A DNA stretch of 49,362 nucleotides from Microbacteriaceae bacterium PS02068 (GCA_029959325.1 JASCPF010000018.1:1-49362), one strand, 5' to 3'. Positions 21,860 to 31,671 are shown, counted from the first letter of the stretch. The notes: a model not told the origin generated them from the sequence alone. Numbers and translations are program-made.

Positions 21860-23200
21860 TCAGTCTCCTTCTACACGCAGCACCGAGACCACGCGACCGA
21901 CGACGCCACTGGCGGCGAGGCGGTCGACGGTCTCGCTGAGGTCCTGCTCGAGTGCTCGGTGGGTTCCGATGACGATCCGGGCCACGCCCGGCTCGCCGTT
22001 TCCTTCTGTGATCACGGTCTGTTCCACGGTCGCGATCGACACGCGGCCGTCGCTGAGCGTGCCGGCCACGGTGGCGAGCACGCCGGGCTCATCCGACACC
22101 TCGAGGGTGATCTGGTAGCGCGTCGTCACGCGGCCGATCGGCAGCACGGGCAGGTTCGCCCGCGTCGACTCGCCGACGCCCACTCCCCCGGCGATGTGCC
22201 GGCGCGCGGCCGAGACGACGTCGCCGAGCACGGCCGAGGCCGTCTGCACGCCGCCGGCGCCCGCGCCGTAGAACATGAGGTTGCCGGCCGCTTCGGCCTG
22301 CACGAACACGGCGTTGTTCGCGCCGTGCACGCTCGCGAGCGGGTGCTCGCGCGGGATCAGCGCGGGGTAGACCCGCACCGAGATCGCCTCGCCGGTCGGC
22401 GACTCGGCGCCGTTCTCGAGAGGCTGCCCGGTGAGGCGCTCGCACACGGCGAGCAGCTTGATGACGAACCCGGCGTGGCGCGCGGCATCCATCATCTGCT
22501 TGTCGACCTGCGTGATGCCCTCGCGGTGCACGGCCTCGAGCGGCACCGCCGTGTGGAAGGCGAGGGATGCCAGGATCGCCGCCTTCTGCGCGGCGTCATA
22601 GCCCTCGATGTCGGCGGTCGGGTCGGCTTCGGCGTAGCCGAGCGCCTGCGCGTCGGCGAGGACGTCGCCGAAGTCTGAGCCCTCGCGGTCCATCCGATCG
22701 AGGATGTAGTTCGTGGTGCCGTTGACGATGCCCATGATCCGCTGCACGCGGTCGCCGGCGAGCGAGTCGCGCAGCGGCCGGATGATCGGGATGGCGCCGG
22801 CGGCGGCGGCCTCGTAGTAGACCGAGGCGCCGACCTGGTCGGCGGCGTCGAAGATCTCGGGGCCGTGCGTCGCGAGCAGCGCCTTGTTGGCCGTGACGAC
22901 GTCGGCGCCCGAGCCCAGCGCGAGCAGGATCTGCTCGCGGGCGGGCTCGATGCCGCCCATCAGCTCGATGACGATGTCGGCGCCGACGATGAGCTCTTCG
23001 GCATCGGTCGTGAACAGCTCGCGCGGCAGGTCGACGTCGCGCGGCGCGTCGGGGTTGCGCACGGCGATGCCCACGAGGTCGAGGGCGGCGCCGGCGCGGT
23101 CGGCCAGCTCGTCTCCGTGCTTGCGCAGCAGCGCGGCGACCTGCGAGCCGACGGCTCCGGCTCCGAGCAGTGCCACGCGCAGGCGGCGGTAGTCAGTCAT
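21860..23200 (-). CDS. hom: Homoserine dehydrogenase
   Basis: The product is 446 aa. It reduces aspartate semialdehyde to homoserine with NAD(P)H. The Rossmann motif [15 protein letters not shown] is at the N-terminus, the catalytic domain has the [14 protein letters not shown] and [18 protein letters not shown] blocks, and a C-terminal ACT domain ([20 protein letters not shown]) suggests feedback inhibition by threonine. Its stop is one base before thrC and its start overlaps lysA, so lysine and threonine branch genes are coupled. Confidence 0.97.
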   Translation of the reverse strand: MTDYRRLRVALLGAGAVGSQVAALLRKHGDELADRAGAALDLVGIAVRNPDAPRDVDLPRELFTTDAEELIVGADIVIELMGGIEPAREQILLALGSGADVVTANKALLATHGPEIFDAADQVGASVYYEAAAAGAIPIIRPLRDSLAGDRVQRIMGIVNGTTNYILDRMDREGSDFGDVLADAQALGYAEADPTADIEGYDAAQKAAILASLAFHTAVPLEAVHREGITQVDKQMMDAARHAGFVIKLLAVCERLTGQPLENGAESPTGEAISVRVYPALIPREHPLASVHGANNAVFVQAEAAGNLMFYGAGAGGVQTASAVLGDVVSAARRHIAGGVGVGESTRANLPVLPIGRVTTRYQITLEVSDEPGVLATVAGTLSDGRVSIATVEQTVITEGNGEPGVARIVIGTHRALEQDLSETVDRLAASGVVGRVVSVLRVEGD

Positions 23201-24630
23201 GCGGAATCCTCCGAGGTGTCGGCGGCGGAGATGCCGAGGTCGCGCGCCAGCAGATCGTCGATGGTCTCGGCGCGTACGATCACCCGCGCCTGGCCGTGCG
23301 AGACGGCGACGACGGGCGGGCGGGGCACGTAGTTGTAGTTGTTCGCGAGCGAGAAGCAGTAGGCGCCGGTGGCCGGCACGGCGAGCAGGTCACCCGGGGC
23401 GACGTCGCCGGGCAGGTACTCGGCATCGACCACGATGTCACCCGATTCGCAATGACGCCCGACGACGCGCGCGAGCGCGGGCGCGGCATCCGAGACACGC
23501 GACGCGATGCGCGCGGAGTACTGAGCGCCGTAGAGGGCGGGGCGTGCGTTGTCGCTCATTCCGCCGTCGACGCTCACGTAGAGGCGGGTGAGGTCGTCGG
23601 AGACCTGCACGGGCTTGACGGTGCCCACCTCGTAGAGCGTGACGCCGGCGCGGCCGACGATCGCGCGGCCGGGTTCGAAGGCGAGGTTCGGCAGCGGGAT
23701 GCCCCGCACCTCGCATTCGCGCGCAACGGCGTCGACGATGGCGCCCGCGAGTTCCGCGATCGGCGTCGGAGTGTCGACGGACGTGTAGGCGATGCCGAAT
23801 CCGCCGCCGAGGTTCAGGACCGGCAACTCGCCCCCGATGCGGATGTCGGCGTAGAGGTCGACGAGGCGCGCGGCCGATTCGGCGAAGCCCGACGTGCCGA
23901 AGATCTGCGACCCGATGTGGCAGTGCAGCCCGACGAGCTGCAGCGACGGCAGCTCGCGGATGCGGGCGACGACGGCGGGCGCCGCATCGAGCGAGAACCC
24001 GAACTTCTGGTCTTCGTGGGCCGTCGCGAGGAAGTCGTGCGTCTCGGCATGCACGCCGGTGTTGACGCGCACAAGCACCTTCTGCGCGGTGTCTCCGCTG
24101 CGGCCGAGGCGTTCGGCGATCGCCGCGAGCCGCTCGAGCTCGATCGTCGAGTCGATCACGATCGACCCGATGCCGAGTTCCACGGCGCGCTCGAGCTCGG
24201 CGACCGACTTGTTGTTGCCGTGCAGGCCGAGGCGCGCGGGGTCGACGCCCGCGGCGAGCGCGACGGCGAGTTCACCGCCGGTCGCGACGTCGACCGCGAG
24301 GCCTTCGTCGGTGACCCACCGCACGACCTCGGTGGAGAGGAATGCCTTGCCGGCGTAGTAGACGCGGGCGTGGATGCCATGGCGCGCCGTCGCGGCGTCG
24401 AACGCGGCCTTCACTTCGCGGGCGCGGGCGCGCACCGCGTCCTCGTCGAGGACGTACAGCGGAGTTCCGAACCGCGCAGCGAGCTCGTAGGCGGCGACTC
24501 CCCCGAGCACCAGATCGCCGCGCTCGTCGCGGTGCGCGGCGGGCGGCCACACCTCGGCAACGAGTGCGTTCGCGTCGTCCGGCGCGGCGAGCCACTCGGG
24601 AACGAGCGGGCGATCGGGTGAGGCGGACAC
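23197..24630 (-). CDS. lysA: Diaminopimelate decarboxylase
   Basis: The product is 477 aa. It decarboxylates meso-diaminopimelate to lysine. The fold type III PLP lysine is in YYAGKAFLS (about residue 80), with LGLHGNNKS, GLHCHIGSQIF, NLGGGFGI and EPGRAIVGRAG motifs and the C-terminal GAYCFSLANNYN. The GTG at 24630 is preferred because the protein then starts VSASPDRPLVPEWLAAPDD, which fits the family; no strong ribosome site was seen, so the start is moderately sure. The stop overlaps the hom start. Confidence 0.94.
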   Translation of the reverse strand: MSASPDRPLVPEWLAAPDDANALVAEVWPPAAHRDERGDLVLGGVAAYELAARFGTPLYVLDEDAVRARAREVKAAFDAATARHGIHARVYYAGKAFLSTEVVRWVTDEGLAVDVATGGELAVALAAGVDPARLGLHGNNKSVAELERAVELGIGSIVIDSTIELERLAAIAERLGRSGDTAQKVLVRVNTGVHAETHDFLATAHEDQKFGFSLDAAPAVVARIRELPSLQLVGLHCHIGSQIFGTSGFAESAARLVDLYADIRIGGELPVLNLGGGFGIAYTSVDTPTPIAELAGAIVDAVARECEVRGIPLPNLAFEPGRAIVGRAGVTLYEVGTVKPVQVSDDLTRLYVSVDGGMSDNARPALYGAQYSARIASRVSDAAPALARVVGRHCESGDIVVDAEYLPGDVAPGDLLAVPATGAYCFSLANNYNYVPRPPVVAVSHGQARVIVRAETIDDLLARDLGISAADTSEDSA

Positions 24631-24719
24631 GTGAAAGGGGACCAATCGGGTGGAATCACGGGCCGAGCGCTCGCGCGCCGCCTGCCCGGCGAATGTTCCT
24701 AGCAGTCTATGGCACCCCC

Positions 24720-24814
24720 GCATGCCGCCCCGCGCATGCCGCCCCGCGCATGCCCCCGGGTCGCCCCGCGAGCGCAGCCCCCAGTCGCCCCGCAAGCGCA
24801 GCGAGTCGAAACGC
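24720..24814. repeat. Short tandem repeats and half copy of the GTTTCGACTC element
   Basis: A 14-bp unit GCATGCCGCCCCGC is repeated at 24720-24733 and 24734-24747, with a third partial copy. It is followed by two variants of TCGCCCCGC-AGCGCAG. The segment ends with AAGCGCAGCGAGTCGAAACG (about 24794-24813), a half arm of the palindrome found after atpC and prmC. It lies directly downstream of the LmeA-like stop codon (24815-24817). Confidence 0.75.
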
Positions 24815-25648
24815 CTACGCCGCGCAGGCGCCCAGCTCTCTGCGCGACGGGTCGGTCACGATGGCGCTGTCGATCTCGAAGTCGGCGACGATGCTGTCGC
24901 GCTTCACCCCGACGCCCGTCAGTTCCAGCGCGCGCGGCAGGCGATCGGCGATGCAGACATCCCAGTCGCGCAGCACCGTCGACGCGATCGCTCCGAACTG
25001 CTGACGCAGCGCATCGGCTGAGATCTCGGCGCCGGCCACCGGCAGGCTCGAGGGGCTGAGCACGATGTCGCCACCCGAGGCGGTCGGCGTGAGGGCGACG
25101 CCGACGGGAACCTTCAGGGCGAACAGCTGCAGTTCGAAGTCGGCGGCGATGTCCGGTGCGTCGAGAGTGACGGTCGTCGCGGGAAAGCCGTCGATCTCGG
25201 CCAGCAGCGCCTGCACCTGTGTCTGGTCGAGGGTGACCGTCGCGTAGCCGCCGCTCCAGTCCCCGCCGTGGATGTTCACATCCTGAGCCGTGACCGTGAT
25301 ATCTGCCGTGACACCCCTCAACGGAACGTCATCGCTCGAGATCGTCACATCGGCGAGGCTGCCCACGATGAGCTGCGGCAGGATCGGCCCCGGAATATCG
25401 ATGTCGATCTGCTGGTCGGCGGGCAGGCTGAGCTGGGTCGTGATCTGCTCGCGGATCGTGCGCTCGACGATCCCGCGCGCGATGTACTCCCCCGCGAACC
25501 ACGCCGCAATCGCGAGCAGGGCGACCACGATCAGCGCGACGAGCCACGGCCAGCGGCGCTTGCGAGCGGGCGGCGCCGAGGCATCCGTCGACAGAACCCA
25601 CCGCGCACCGGGGTCGGGCAGCGGAAGGGTCGGGTGCTGGTCGCTCAT
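24815..25648 (-). CDS. LmeA-like (DUF2993) phospholipid-binding protein
   Basis: The product is 277 aa. It has a basic cytoplasmic N-terminus (PPARKRRWPW), a membrane anchor at about residues 33-53 (LVALIVVALLAIAAWFAGEY), and then an extracytoplasmic DUF2993 domain with alternating hydrophobic strands (IDIDIPGPILPQLIVGSL, VTADITVTAQDVNIHG). DUF2993 proteins such as mycobacterial LmeA bind phospholipids and affect lipomannan elongation; the same role here is an inference. It lies between argS and lysA, 16 bp after argS. Confidence 0.85.
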   Translation of the reverse strand: MSDQHPTLPLPDPGARWVLSTDASAPPARKRRWPWLVALIVVALLAIAAWFAGEYIARGIVERTIREQITTQLSLPADQQIDIDIPGPILPQLIVGSLADVTISSDDVPLRGVTADITVTAQDVNIHGGDWSGGYATVTLDQTQVQALLAEIDGFPATTVTLDAPDIAADFELQLFALKVPVGVALTPTASGGDIVLSPSSLPVAGAEISADALRQQFGAIASTVLRDWDVCIADRLPRALELTGVGVKRDSIVADFEIDSAIVTDPSRRELGACAA

Positions 25649-25664
25649 CGTCGCGGCGCCGTCG

Positions 25665-27332
25665 TCACATGCGCTCGGGCGCGCTGACGCCGAGCAGGTC
25701 GAGTCCGTTGCGCAGCACCTGTCCGGTCGCGTCGTTCAGCCACAGGCGCGTGCGGTGCAGGTCGGTGACCGGCTCGTCGCCGAGCGGCGTCACGCGGCAT
25801 GTGTCGTACCAGCGGTGGTAGAGGCTCGCGAGCTCTTCGAGGTAGCGCGCGATGCGGTGCGGCTCACGCAGCTCGGCCGCGAAGGCGACGATGCGCGGGA
25901 ACTCCTGCAGGGCGCCGAGCAGGGCCGACTCGGTCTCGTCGACGAGCAGCTCGGGGGCGAACGCACTGCGGTCGACACCCGAGTCGGCGGCGTTCCGCCC
26001 CACGTTGTGCGTGCGTGCGTGGGCGTACTGCACATAGAAGACGGGGTTGTCGTTCGTGCGCTTGGTGAGGATCTCGGGGTCGAGGGTCAGCGGCGAATCG
26101 GCGGGGTAACGCGCCAGCGAGTAGCGCAGTGCATCGGTGCCGAGCCAGTCGCGCAGGTCGTCGAGCTCGATGATGTTGCCCGCGCGCTTCGACAGTCGCG
26201 CGCCGTTCACCGACACGAGCTGCCCGATCAGCACCTCGATGTCGGTCGCGGGGTCGTCGCCCGCCGCGCCCGCGAGCGCCTTGAGGCGATGCACGTACCC
26301 GTGGTGGTCGGCGCCGAGCAGGTAGATCTTGTGGCGGAAGCCGCGGTCGCCCTTGTTGAGGTAGTACGCGGCATCCGCGGCGAAGTAGGTGTACTCGCCG
26401 TCGGACTTGCGGATGACCCGGTCTTTGTCGTCGCCGAAGTCGGTGGTGCGCACCCACACGGCACCGTCGGCGTCGAAGACGTGGCCCTGCACGCGCAGGC
26501 GGTCGACGGCCTCGTCGACGAGACTCGGCCCGCCGCCCTGGCCGGGTGCGTGGAGCGTGCGCTCGCTGAAGAAGACGTCGAAGTGCACGTTGAACTTGAT
26601 GAGCGACTCCTGCAGATCGCCCAGCTGCAGCCGGTAGCCGCGATCAAGCGCCTCGGCGAGCTGCTCGTCGGCAGGCAGGTCGAGGATGCCGGGCAGCTCG
26701 GCCTGCACCCGCGCCGCAAGGTCGCCGATGTACGACCCCGGGTAGCCGTCTTCCGGCGTCGGCTCGCCCTTGATCGCGGCGAGCACCGAGCGCCCGAAAC
26801 GCTCCATCTGCGAGCCCGCGTCGTTGATGTAGAACTCGCGGACGATCGTCGCGCCGGATGCCTGCAGCACGCGCCCGATCGCATCGCCGAGCGCCGCCCA
26901 CCGGGTGTGCCCGATGTGCATGGGGCCGGTGGGGTTGGCGCTGACGAACTCGAGGTTGATGCTCTGCCCGCGCTGCGAGTCGTTCGTGCCGTACGCGGCG
27001 CCCGCGTCGACGATCGTCTTCGCGAGGGCGCCGGCGGCAGCGGCATCCAGCCGGATGTTGATGAAGCCGGGGCCGGCGACCTCGACAGACGCGATGCCGT
27101 CGGTGCCGGCGAGCGCCGTCGCGATCTCTTGCGCGAACTCGCGCGGGTTCGCACCCACGGTCTTGCCGAGCTTCATCGCGGCATTCGAGGCCCAGTCACC
27201 GTGATCGCGGTTGCGCGGGCGCTCGAGCGGCAGGTCGGCGGCGGTGAGTCCCTCGGTCGATCCCGCGCGTCGCGCCTCGGCGAGGGGCACGATGACGGCG
27301 AGCAGGGCGGCGGCGAGGGCATCAGGATTCAT
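25665..27332 (-). CDS. argS: Arginyl-tRNA synthetase
   Basis: The product is 555 aa, a class I synthetase. HIGH motif: [12 protein letters not shown] (about residues 138-141). The KMSKS-like signature is reduced to ARLSKRAGN (about 376). The N-terminal additive domain (about 1-110) and the C-terminal helical anticodon-binding domain with the [11 protein letters not shown] start and the [24 protein letters not shown] end are both present. It heads the argS-(lmeA-like)-lysA-hom-thrC-thrB run on the minus strand. Confidence 0.97.
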   Translation of the reverse strand: MNPDALAAALLAVIVPLAEARRAGSTEGLTAADLPLERPRNRDHGDWASNAAMKLGKTVGANPREFAQEIATALAGTDGIASVEVAGPGFINIRLDAAAAGALAKTIVDAGAAYGTNDSQRGQSINLEFVSANPTGPMHIGHTRWAALGDAIGRVLQASGATIVREFYINDAGSQMERFGRSVLAAIKGEPTPEDGYPGSYIGDLAARVQAELPGILDLPADEQLAEALDRGYRLQLGDLQESLIKFNVHFDVFFSERTLHAPGQGGGPSLVDEAVDRLRVQGHVFDADGAVWVRTTDFGDDKDRVIRKSDGEYTYFAADAAYYLNKGDRGFRHKIYLLGADHHGYVHRLKALAGAAGDDPATDIEVLIGQLVSVNGARLSKRAGNIIELDDLRDWLGTDALRYSLARYPADSPLTLDPEILTKRTNDNPVFYVQYAHARTHNVGRNAADSGVDRSAFAPELLVDETESALLGALQEFPRIVAFAAELREPHRIARYLEELASLYHRWYDTCRVTPLGDEPVTDLHRTRLWLNDATGQVLRNGLDLLGVSAPERM

Positions 27333-27410
27333 AACCCGTCGATTCTACGGGGGCGGGCCTGTGCCCCTCCTGCGCGGGGCGCCCGTCGACGAGACTGCGC
27401 CGGGCGGGGC

Positions 27411-28256
27411 TCAGGCGAGCTGGATGAGGTCGGCGAAGTCGTCGAGCGCGGGGTCGGATGCCGCGGCGGCGGCATCGACGGCGTCGAAGTCGGCCGCGTC
27501 GCTGGGCACAACGACGGCATCCACGTGCATGCGCTCGAGGCCCACGAAGCCGCCGTGGTAACTGAGGAAAGCGCAGTCCGCGGCATCCCGTCCGGTCGCG
27601 ATGCGCACGAGCGACCGGCGATTGCTGAGCCGGGTCGCATCGATCACGTACCAGCTGCCGTCGAGGTAGGCCTCGGCGACCGCATGGAAATCCATCGGGC
27701 GCAGTCCGGGCGCGTAGCACGCGGCGTAGCGGGCGGGCATGTCCATGGCGCGCAGCAGCGCGATCACGACGTGGGCGTAGTCACGGCAGACGCCTTGGCC
27801 GGTCATGAGCGTGGTGACGGCCGAGTCGGTGCCCTGGCTGAGGCCGGGCGTGTAGGTGGTGCTCGTCGCGACGAACTCGCTCACTGCGATGATCAGGTCC
27901 ATGCCGGACAGCCCGCGGAACTGACGACGGGCCTGCGAGAACACCTCATCCGACTGGCAGTAGCGGCTGGGGCGCAGATACGTGATGGCCTCGAGGTCGC
28001 TCGTGGCGCGCTGCGCGACGTGCCCTTCGATGAGCGCCTCGTACCGCACCTCGAGCAGCCCCGCTTCTGCGTGGAGGCCGTGCAGACGGCTGCCCGACTG
28101 GTCGACGATCTCGGTCGGCGTGTACACGCGATCGCCCTGCGTGAACGTCAATTCCTCGCGCAGAACGGGCGCCGGCTGGGCCGCCGCGATCTGGAAAATG
28201 AGGTCGACGGAGGCGCCCAGATCCAGGTCGAGTTCGGCGGTCACAATGCGTTGCAC
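27411..28256 (-). CDS. Transglutaminase-like domain protein
   Basis: The product is 281 aa. The N-terminal beta-rich part (about 1-110) precedes a transglutaminase core with the Cys in TGQGVCRDYAHV (about residue 160), the His in RPMDFHAVAEAYL and the Asp in WYVIDATRL, a complete triad. There is no signal peptide, so it is cytoplasmic. Bacterial proteins of this class are usually peptidases or amidases, and the substrate is unknown. It is divergent from the SGNH hydrolase. The GTG or ATG start near 28256 gives a normal N-terminus. Confidence 0.88.
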   Translation of the reverse strand: MQRIVTAELDLDLGASVDLIFQIAAAQPAPVLREELTFTQGDRVYTPTEIVDQSGSRLHGLHAEAGLLEVRYEALIEGHVAQRATSDLEAITYLRPSRYCQSDEVFSQARRQFRGLSGMDLIIAVSEFVATSTTYTPGLSQGTDSAVTTLMTGQGVCRDYAHVVIALLRAMDMPARYAACYAPGLRPMDFHAVAEAYLDGSWYVIDATRLSNRRSLVRIATGRDAADCAFLSYHGGFVGLERMHVDAVVVPSDAADFDAVDAAAAASDPALDDFADLIQLA

Positions 28257-28348
28257 CGAAGTATCCTCGCACGCCGGAACGGGTGGTCGTGAACGGGTTG
28301 TGGGAACCCTCTTTCACAAACCACCGCGGCGTGACTTAGCCTCGACGC

Positions 28349-29113
28349 ATGCGTGCGTTCGGACACCTCCTCAGGCGTCGTCGCGCGTGGGTCCTGCCGG
28401 CGCTCGCGCTGGCGGTTGCGGCCGTGGTCGGCATGTCGCTCTGGCGCCCGTGGGCGACCCCCGAGGCGATCGTCGCGGCAGGCGACGGCGCGGTCGTCGT
28501 GCCCTCCAATCCGGCGCCGCTCGAGCTGCCGGACGATCCGACCGTGCTGATCTTCGGCGATTCGTGGACGTACGGCTCCGCGGCATCCACCCCCACCCTC
28601 GGCTACGCCTACGTCGTCGCGGACATCGCCGGCTGGACGACCATCGTCGACGGCGTGCGCGGCTCGGGGTACCTGAAGCCGGGGCTCGACGGCCCGGATT
28701 TCGGCACGCGCATCGGGGCCCTCGACCCGTCGCTCGATCCCGACCTCATCATCGTGCAGGGGTCGATCAACGACCGCCGCGAGCCTGCCGCGGGCTACCG
28801 TGCGGCAGTGGATGCCGCGTGGGATGCCCTCGCCGCAAAATATCCGCGGGCGCAGATCGTGATCCTGGGCCCGGCGCCCCAGGTGCTGCCGGTCGAGGCG
28901 GCGACCGCGCGCATCGACCGCGACCTGCAGAGTGCGGCGGCGGCCCGTGGCTGGTGGTACCTCTCCCCCGTCCAAGACGACTGGATCACCCCCGAGAACT
29001 ATGCGGCGGTGATCGACACCTCGGAGCTCGGCCACGACCATCCCTCGACGGCAGGGCATCGCTACCTCGCCGAGCGGCTCGCCGCAGCGGTCGCTGGGCT
29101 GGTTTCTCGCTGA
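28349..29113 (+). CDS. SGNH/GDSL hydrolase family protein
   Basis: The product is 254 aa. A basic N-terminus and a hydrophobic segment (about residues 12-32) form a signal anchor or signal peptide, so the catalytic domain is outside the cell. Block I is VLIFGDSWTYGSAAS (Ser nucleophile), a block III-like IVQGSINDRRE supplies the Asn, and block V is HDHPSTAGHRYLAE with the catalytic Asp/His. Substrates of this class are esters in cell-wall polymers or lipids; none can be named. The gene ends 47 bp before the tRNA-Arg gene. Confidence 0.88.
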   Translation: MRAFGHLLRRRRAWVLPALALAVAAVVGMSLWRPWATPEAIVAAGDGAVVVPSNPAPLELPDDPTVLIFGDSWTYGSAASTPTLGYAYVVADIAGWTTIVDGVRGSGYLKPGLDGPDFGTRIGALDPSLDPDLIIVQGSINDRREPAAGYRAAVDAAWDALAAKYPRAQIVILGPAPQVLPVEAATARIDRDLQSAAAARGWWYLSPVQDDWITPENYAAVIDTSELGHDHPSTAGHRYLAERLAAAVAGLVSR

Positions 29114-29160
29114 TTCCCGGTCTCTCGGTGAGGACCGGCGGTGATAGTCTCGATCGGTAC

Positions 29161-29233
29161 GCCTCCGTAGCTCAGGGGATAGAGCGTTGGTTTCCGGTAC
29201 CAAAGGTCGTAGGTTCGATTCCTATCGGGGGCA
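29161..29233 (+). tRNA. tRNA-Arg (anticodon CCG)
   Basis: The 73-nt cloverleaf is complete without CCA: acceptor GCCTCCG with CGGGGGC (one G-U), D-arm GCTC/GAGC, anticodon stem TTGGT/ACCAA with loop TTCCGGT (anticodon CCG at positions 34-36), variable AGGTC, and T-arm GTAGG/CCTAT with loop TTCGATT. It reads CGG codons. A GATAGT box at 29143-29148 fits a -10 element. The 3' half is the probable target for elements in the accessory region that follows. Confidence 0.96.
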
Positions 29234-29244
29234 CAGAGAGAACG

Positions 29245-29280
29245 GCGAAATGGCGGGGCCTTCGGGCCCCGCCATTTCGC
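29245..29280 (+). terminator. Perfect hairpin terminator after tRNA-Arg
   Basis: A 16-bp perfect stem, GCGAAATGGCGGGGCC paired with GGCCCCGCCATTTCGC, is closed by a TTCG tetraloop. It starts 12 bases after the tRNA 3' end. No U-run follows, which is common in high-GC actinobacteria. Confidence 0.9.
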
Positions 29281-29339
29281 TGCCGTGACAGCGTCCGCGT
29301 CGGCTCTGGGATCGGCTCCCCGGCCCCGATGTTCTGCGT

Positions 29340-29631
29340 ATGGATGCCACTTCGCGCGACGACGTCGCCGCGATGGTCGCGGCTGCGCTCGAGGGGATCC
29401 GGGCGTGGTCCGACGGCCTGTGGCGTCGCGCGACAGCGGCCGCATGCGCGGGCGCGGACTTCACTCTCGCAACGACCGAAATCGCCCATATCCGACCGCT
29501 CATGCCTGAGCCGTTCGTCCCCGATCGCGTATCTCGGAGGGTTGTCGGCCTTCTCGCGTGAGGGTGCACGGGAAGCCCGCCAACACGCCGCGGCACTCCT
29601 CGCGCGGGCGACCGCCGACGTCCCGGGCTGA
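29340..29631 (+). pseudogene. Frameshifted small hypothetical gene
   Basis: An ATG at 29340 opens a frame rich in Ala/Asp/Glu (SRDDVAAMVAAALEGIRAW) that runs to about 29517 and then loses sense. The +1 frame continues at once as SPIAYLGGLSAFSREG and ends at the stop at 29629-29631. Removing one G near 29517 joins them into a 96-aa protein whose second half reads EIAHIRPLMPEPF then SPIAYLGGLSAF. No family is recognised. It may be a decayed gene, a sequencing error, or two chance frames; the smooth join favours the first two. Confidence 0.5.
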
Positions 29632-29792
29632 CGCCCGACGTCGTGTCGGAAAGTGGTCGCCCGCCACGTCGATCGCGCGAGTGTCCGTATCCACGATCCG
29701 CTCCATCTAGTCGGCGATGCGCAGCACGACCGCTCAGTCGGCGATCGCGATCGCGCGGAGCCGGGCCCGCTATCATTCAAAGCCCGCAAGTC

Positions 29793-29832
29793 GATCCCTA
29801 TCCGGGCGGCGCCCGTTAGTGGGACGTCAGCG
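29793..29832 (+). repeat. Island repeat R1 (tRNA-end-like)
   Basis: It begins GATCCCTATCCGGGCGG and aligns over 40 bases with R2 (31863-31902) at 34 of 40 positions. Extended leftwards, TCGATCCCTATCCGGG matches the tRNA-Arg 3' segment TCGATTCCTATCGGGG at 14 of 16 positions. It lies 52 bp beyond the HEPN stop codon. Confidence 0.8.
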
Positions 29833-29883
29833 GCCGAAGTGGATCCTTCAACGGCATCGTCGGACACCCTCCGGCCGGCAGTG

Positions 29884-30534
29884 CTAGTTGGCGCCTGGAG
29901 TGTCTTGCCGACGGTAGTGGCTGTTATCCGTTGCATTCATCACTGCATTGCGGACTGTGGAAAGCATCGTCATGACTTCGGTGTGAAGCAGCTCGTACCC
30001 CGGCTGATCTGTGCTCATCCATCTGCCGTGAGCGATGTCGTTCCGAACGCGGAGGAGGCTGTAGTCGATGAGTCCCTTCTTGGTCTCAAAAGGCGAGTAG
30101 TCGAGGCCGAGACAATCGAACAGTTCGCTGCATAGATCACTGTTCAGGTTGCCTTGAGTGTTCACCTCGCGGTTCGGAATTGAGGCCCGCGTGTCGCCTT
30201 CCGAAGCAAGTAAGCGGACCATCGCGGTTCTGCGCCGAGCGTCAGACAGGTTCCCGCGCCTGCGCAGTTCGTTTTCCACGGCCAGGCCCGCAAGACCCTC
30301 ATGCAGCTCGTTCAAGCGCAACTTACGGCGCGAGACGAACTGCAGATACCGGGTCAGCGCGTTCTTTGTATAGCCCTCCCAGTGTGCGTACAGCAGAGCG
30401 ATTCCTGCGCGCATTGCCGCTTGTTGGGATGGCCCTCTGGCCGACCGGACGTTCGACAAAAGGGCGTGAGCTTCGACGCGCCGCCAGGCAAGGTCGGAGT
30501 CGAGCTCATCTTCGAGATCGTGAGGAGTGCGCAT
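29884..30534 (-). CDS. MAE_28990/MAE_18760-type HEPN nuclease-like protein
   Basis: The product is 216 aa. It resembles the MAE_28990/MAE_18760 HEPN family: an N-terminal helix pair with ALLYAHWEGYTKNALTRYL (about residues 47-65) and a C-terminal VRNDIAHGRW in which Arg164 and His169 form the RX4H motif of HEPN ribonucleases. The motif is intact, so RNase activity is predicted. It is the second gene of a pair, starting 3 bases after the DUF262 stop with no good ribosome site of its own, and so is probably translationally coupled. HEPN/DUF262 pairs are seen in defence and toxin-antitoxin contexts; the function here is inferred. Confidence 0.88.
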   Translation of the reverse strand: MRTPHDLEDELDSDLAWRRVEAHALLSNVRSARGPSQQAAMRAGIALLYAHWEGYTKNALTRYLQFVSRRKLRLNELHEGLAGLAVENELRRRGNLSDARRRTAMVRLLASEGDTRASIPNREVNTQGNLNSDLCSELFDCLGLDYSPFETKKGLIDYSLLRVRNDIAHGRWMSTDQPGYELLHTEVMTMLSTVRNAVMNATDNSHYRRQDTPGAN

Positions 30535-30537
30535 CGT

Positions 30538-31671
30538 CTAGTTCGACACGAAGATTCGCTCACCGACCTGGACCATGTAGGGGATACGACGCTCGGCGGC
30601 CTTCCCGCCGCCTGACCGCTGGACGAATGTCTCGTCGGCCCACACAGTCGGAACCAACTCCTGAAGTCGGGTGGTACGACTCTCGGCGTCGAGGAGGCGC
30701 CACGAGTCCCAGTTTCGAGCGAGACCGCTCGCGACAGCTTCGAACGCGGACACGCTGAATCGGCCACTATGGCGCTTACGCACAGGGTCGAATCTGCGGA
30801 AGGCGTTTGGGCCTAGCGCGTCGTCGAGGGCCTCGAATATCTCGCGGAACCTGTTCTCCTGAGCTTCGCGGTCGAACTCGTCGTCGGCGATGAAGGCGCG
30901 CATCGAGCGCGTCAAGAAGTCGCCGACATCGCCCATCCGACTTAGTTGCTCGTCCGACGCCTCGACGATGGAGAGGAAGCGGAGCACACTCTCCGCGTCG
31001 TAAGCCTCTTCCTGCTGGCGTTCGCTGATGCTCATCACATTCGCGAAGTGGTCGTCGGCAGCAAGGTCGTCTATCCAGCGCGAGAAACTCGCATCGAGCA
31101 TCACGGCGAGGCAGTTTCGTGCTTCCTGCTCGGACAGCCGCGTGCCGCTGTTCAAGCGCTGGAACAGGTCATACTTTGCCTGTTCGTCGCTCTCCTTCTG
31201 CACAATCTGAAAGTCAAGTCGAGCTCGCTTGAATAGGCGCCTCTGAGTGTCGTCGAGCGCGTGCGTCAATCCGTCGAGCGCACCGTCCGTACCTGATTCG
31301 TAATACAGCCCTTTCAGGCCCTCGAGATATTCGCCGGCCACCAACGGATCAGGCGAGTCGGGAGAGCCGTCCTCCTTCTTCAGCACACCCATGAATCTGA
31401 AGATCGTGGACAGTCGCTGAACTCCATCAACCACATCCCAAACGCCGTCCTTACGTGTCGCAACGAAGATTGGCGGAATTGGGATGCCAAGAAAGATGCT
31501 CTCGATGAGTTTGCTCTGCTGATCCAGGGTCCAACGAAAGATCCGCTGAAACTCTGGATGCACGTCCAAGTCCCCAGCCTCATACATCGCGGCTGCTTCG
31601 TTGATCGCCATGCTGTAGCTGTCGGTATGGATCTCCTGCGCACGCAGATCAATCTCTTCTTGAAGGCTCAC
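30538..31671 (-). CDS. DUF262 domain-containing protein
   Basis: The product is about 377 aa. The N-terminal DUF262 domain (about residues 20-200) has the ParB/sulfiredoxin-like signature DGVQRLSTI (about residue 82) and PEFQRIFRWTLDQQSKLIESI, and the LFQRLNSGTRLSEQEARNC block follows. Such domains are thought to hydrolyse nucleotides and regulate nucleases (as in GmrS and SspE). The GTG at 31671 is preferred since GAGGAG lies six bases upstream; the ATG at 31677 directly abuts that site. It is co-transcribed with the HEPN gene, most likely as sensor/regulator with its effector. Confidence 0.9.
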   Translation of the reverse strand: MSLQEEIDLRAQEIHTDSYSMAINEAAAMYEAGDLDVHPEFQRIFRWTLDQQSKLIESIFLGIPIPPIFVATRKDGVWDVVDGVQRLSTIFRFMGVLKKEDGSPDSPDPLVAGEYLEGLKGLYYESGTDGALDGLTHALDDTQRRLFKRARLDFQIVQKESDEQAKYDLFQRLNSGTRLSEQEARNCLAVMLDASFSRWIDDLAADDHFANVMSISERQQEEAYDAESVLRFLSIVEASDEQLSRMGDVGDFLTRSMRAFIADDEFDREAQENRFREIFEALDDALGPNAFRRFDPVRKRHSGRFSVSAFEAVASGLARNWDSWRLLDAESRTTRLQELVPTVWADETFVQRSGGGKAAERRIPYMVQVGERIFVSN

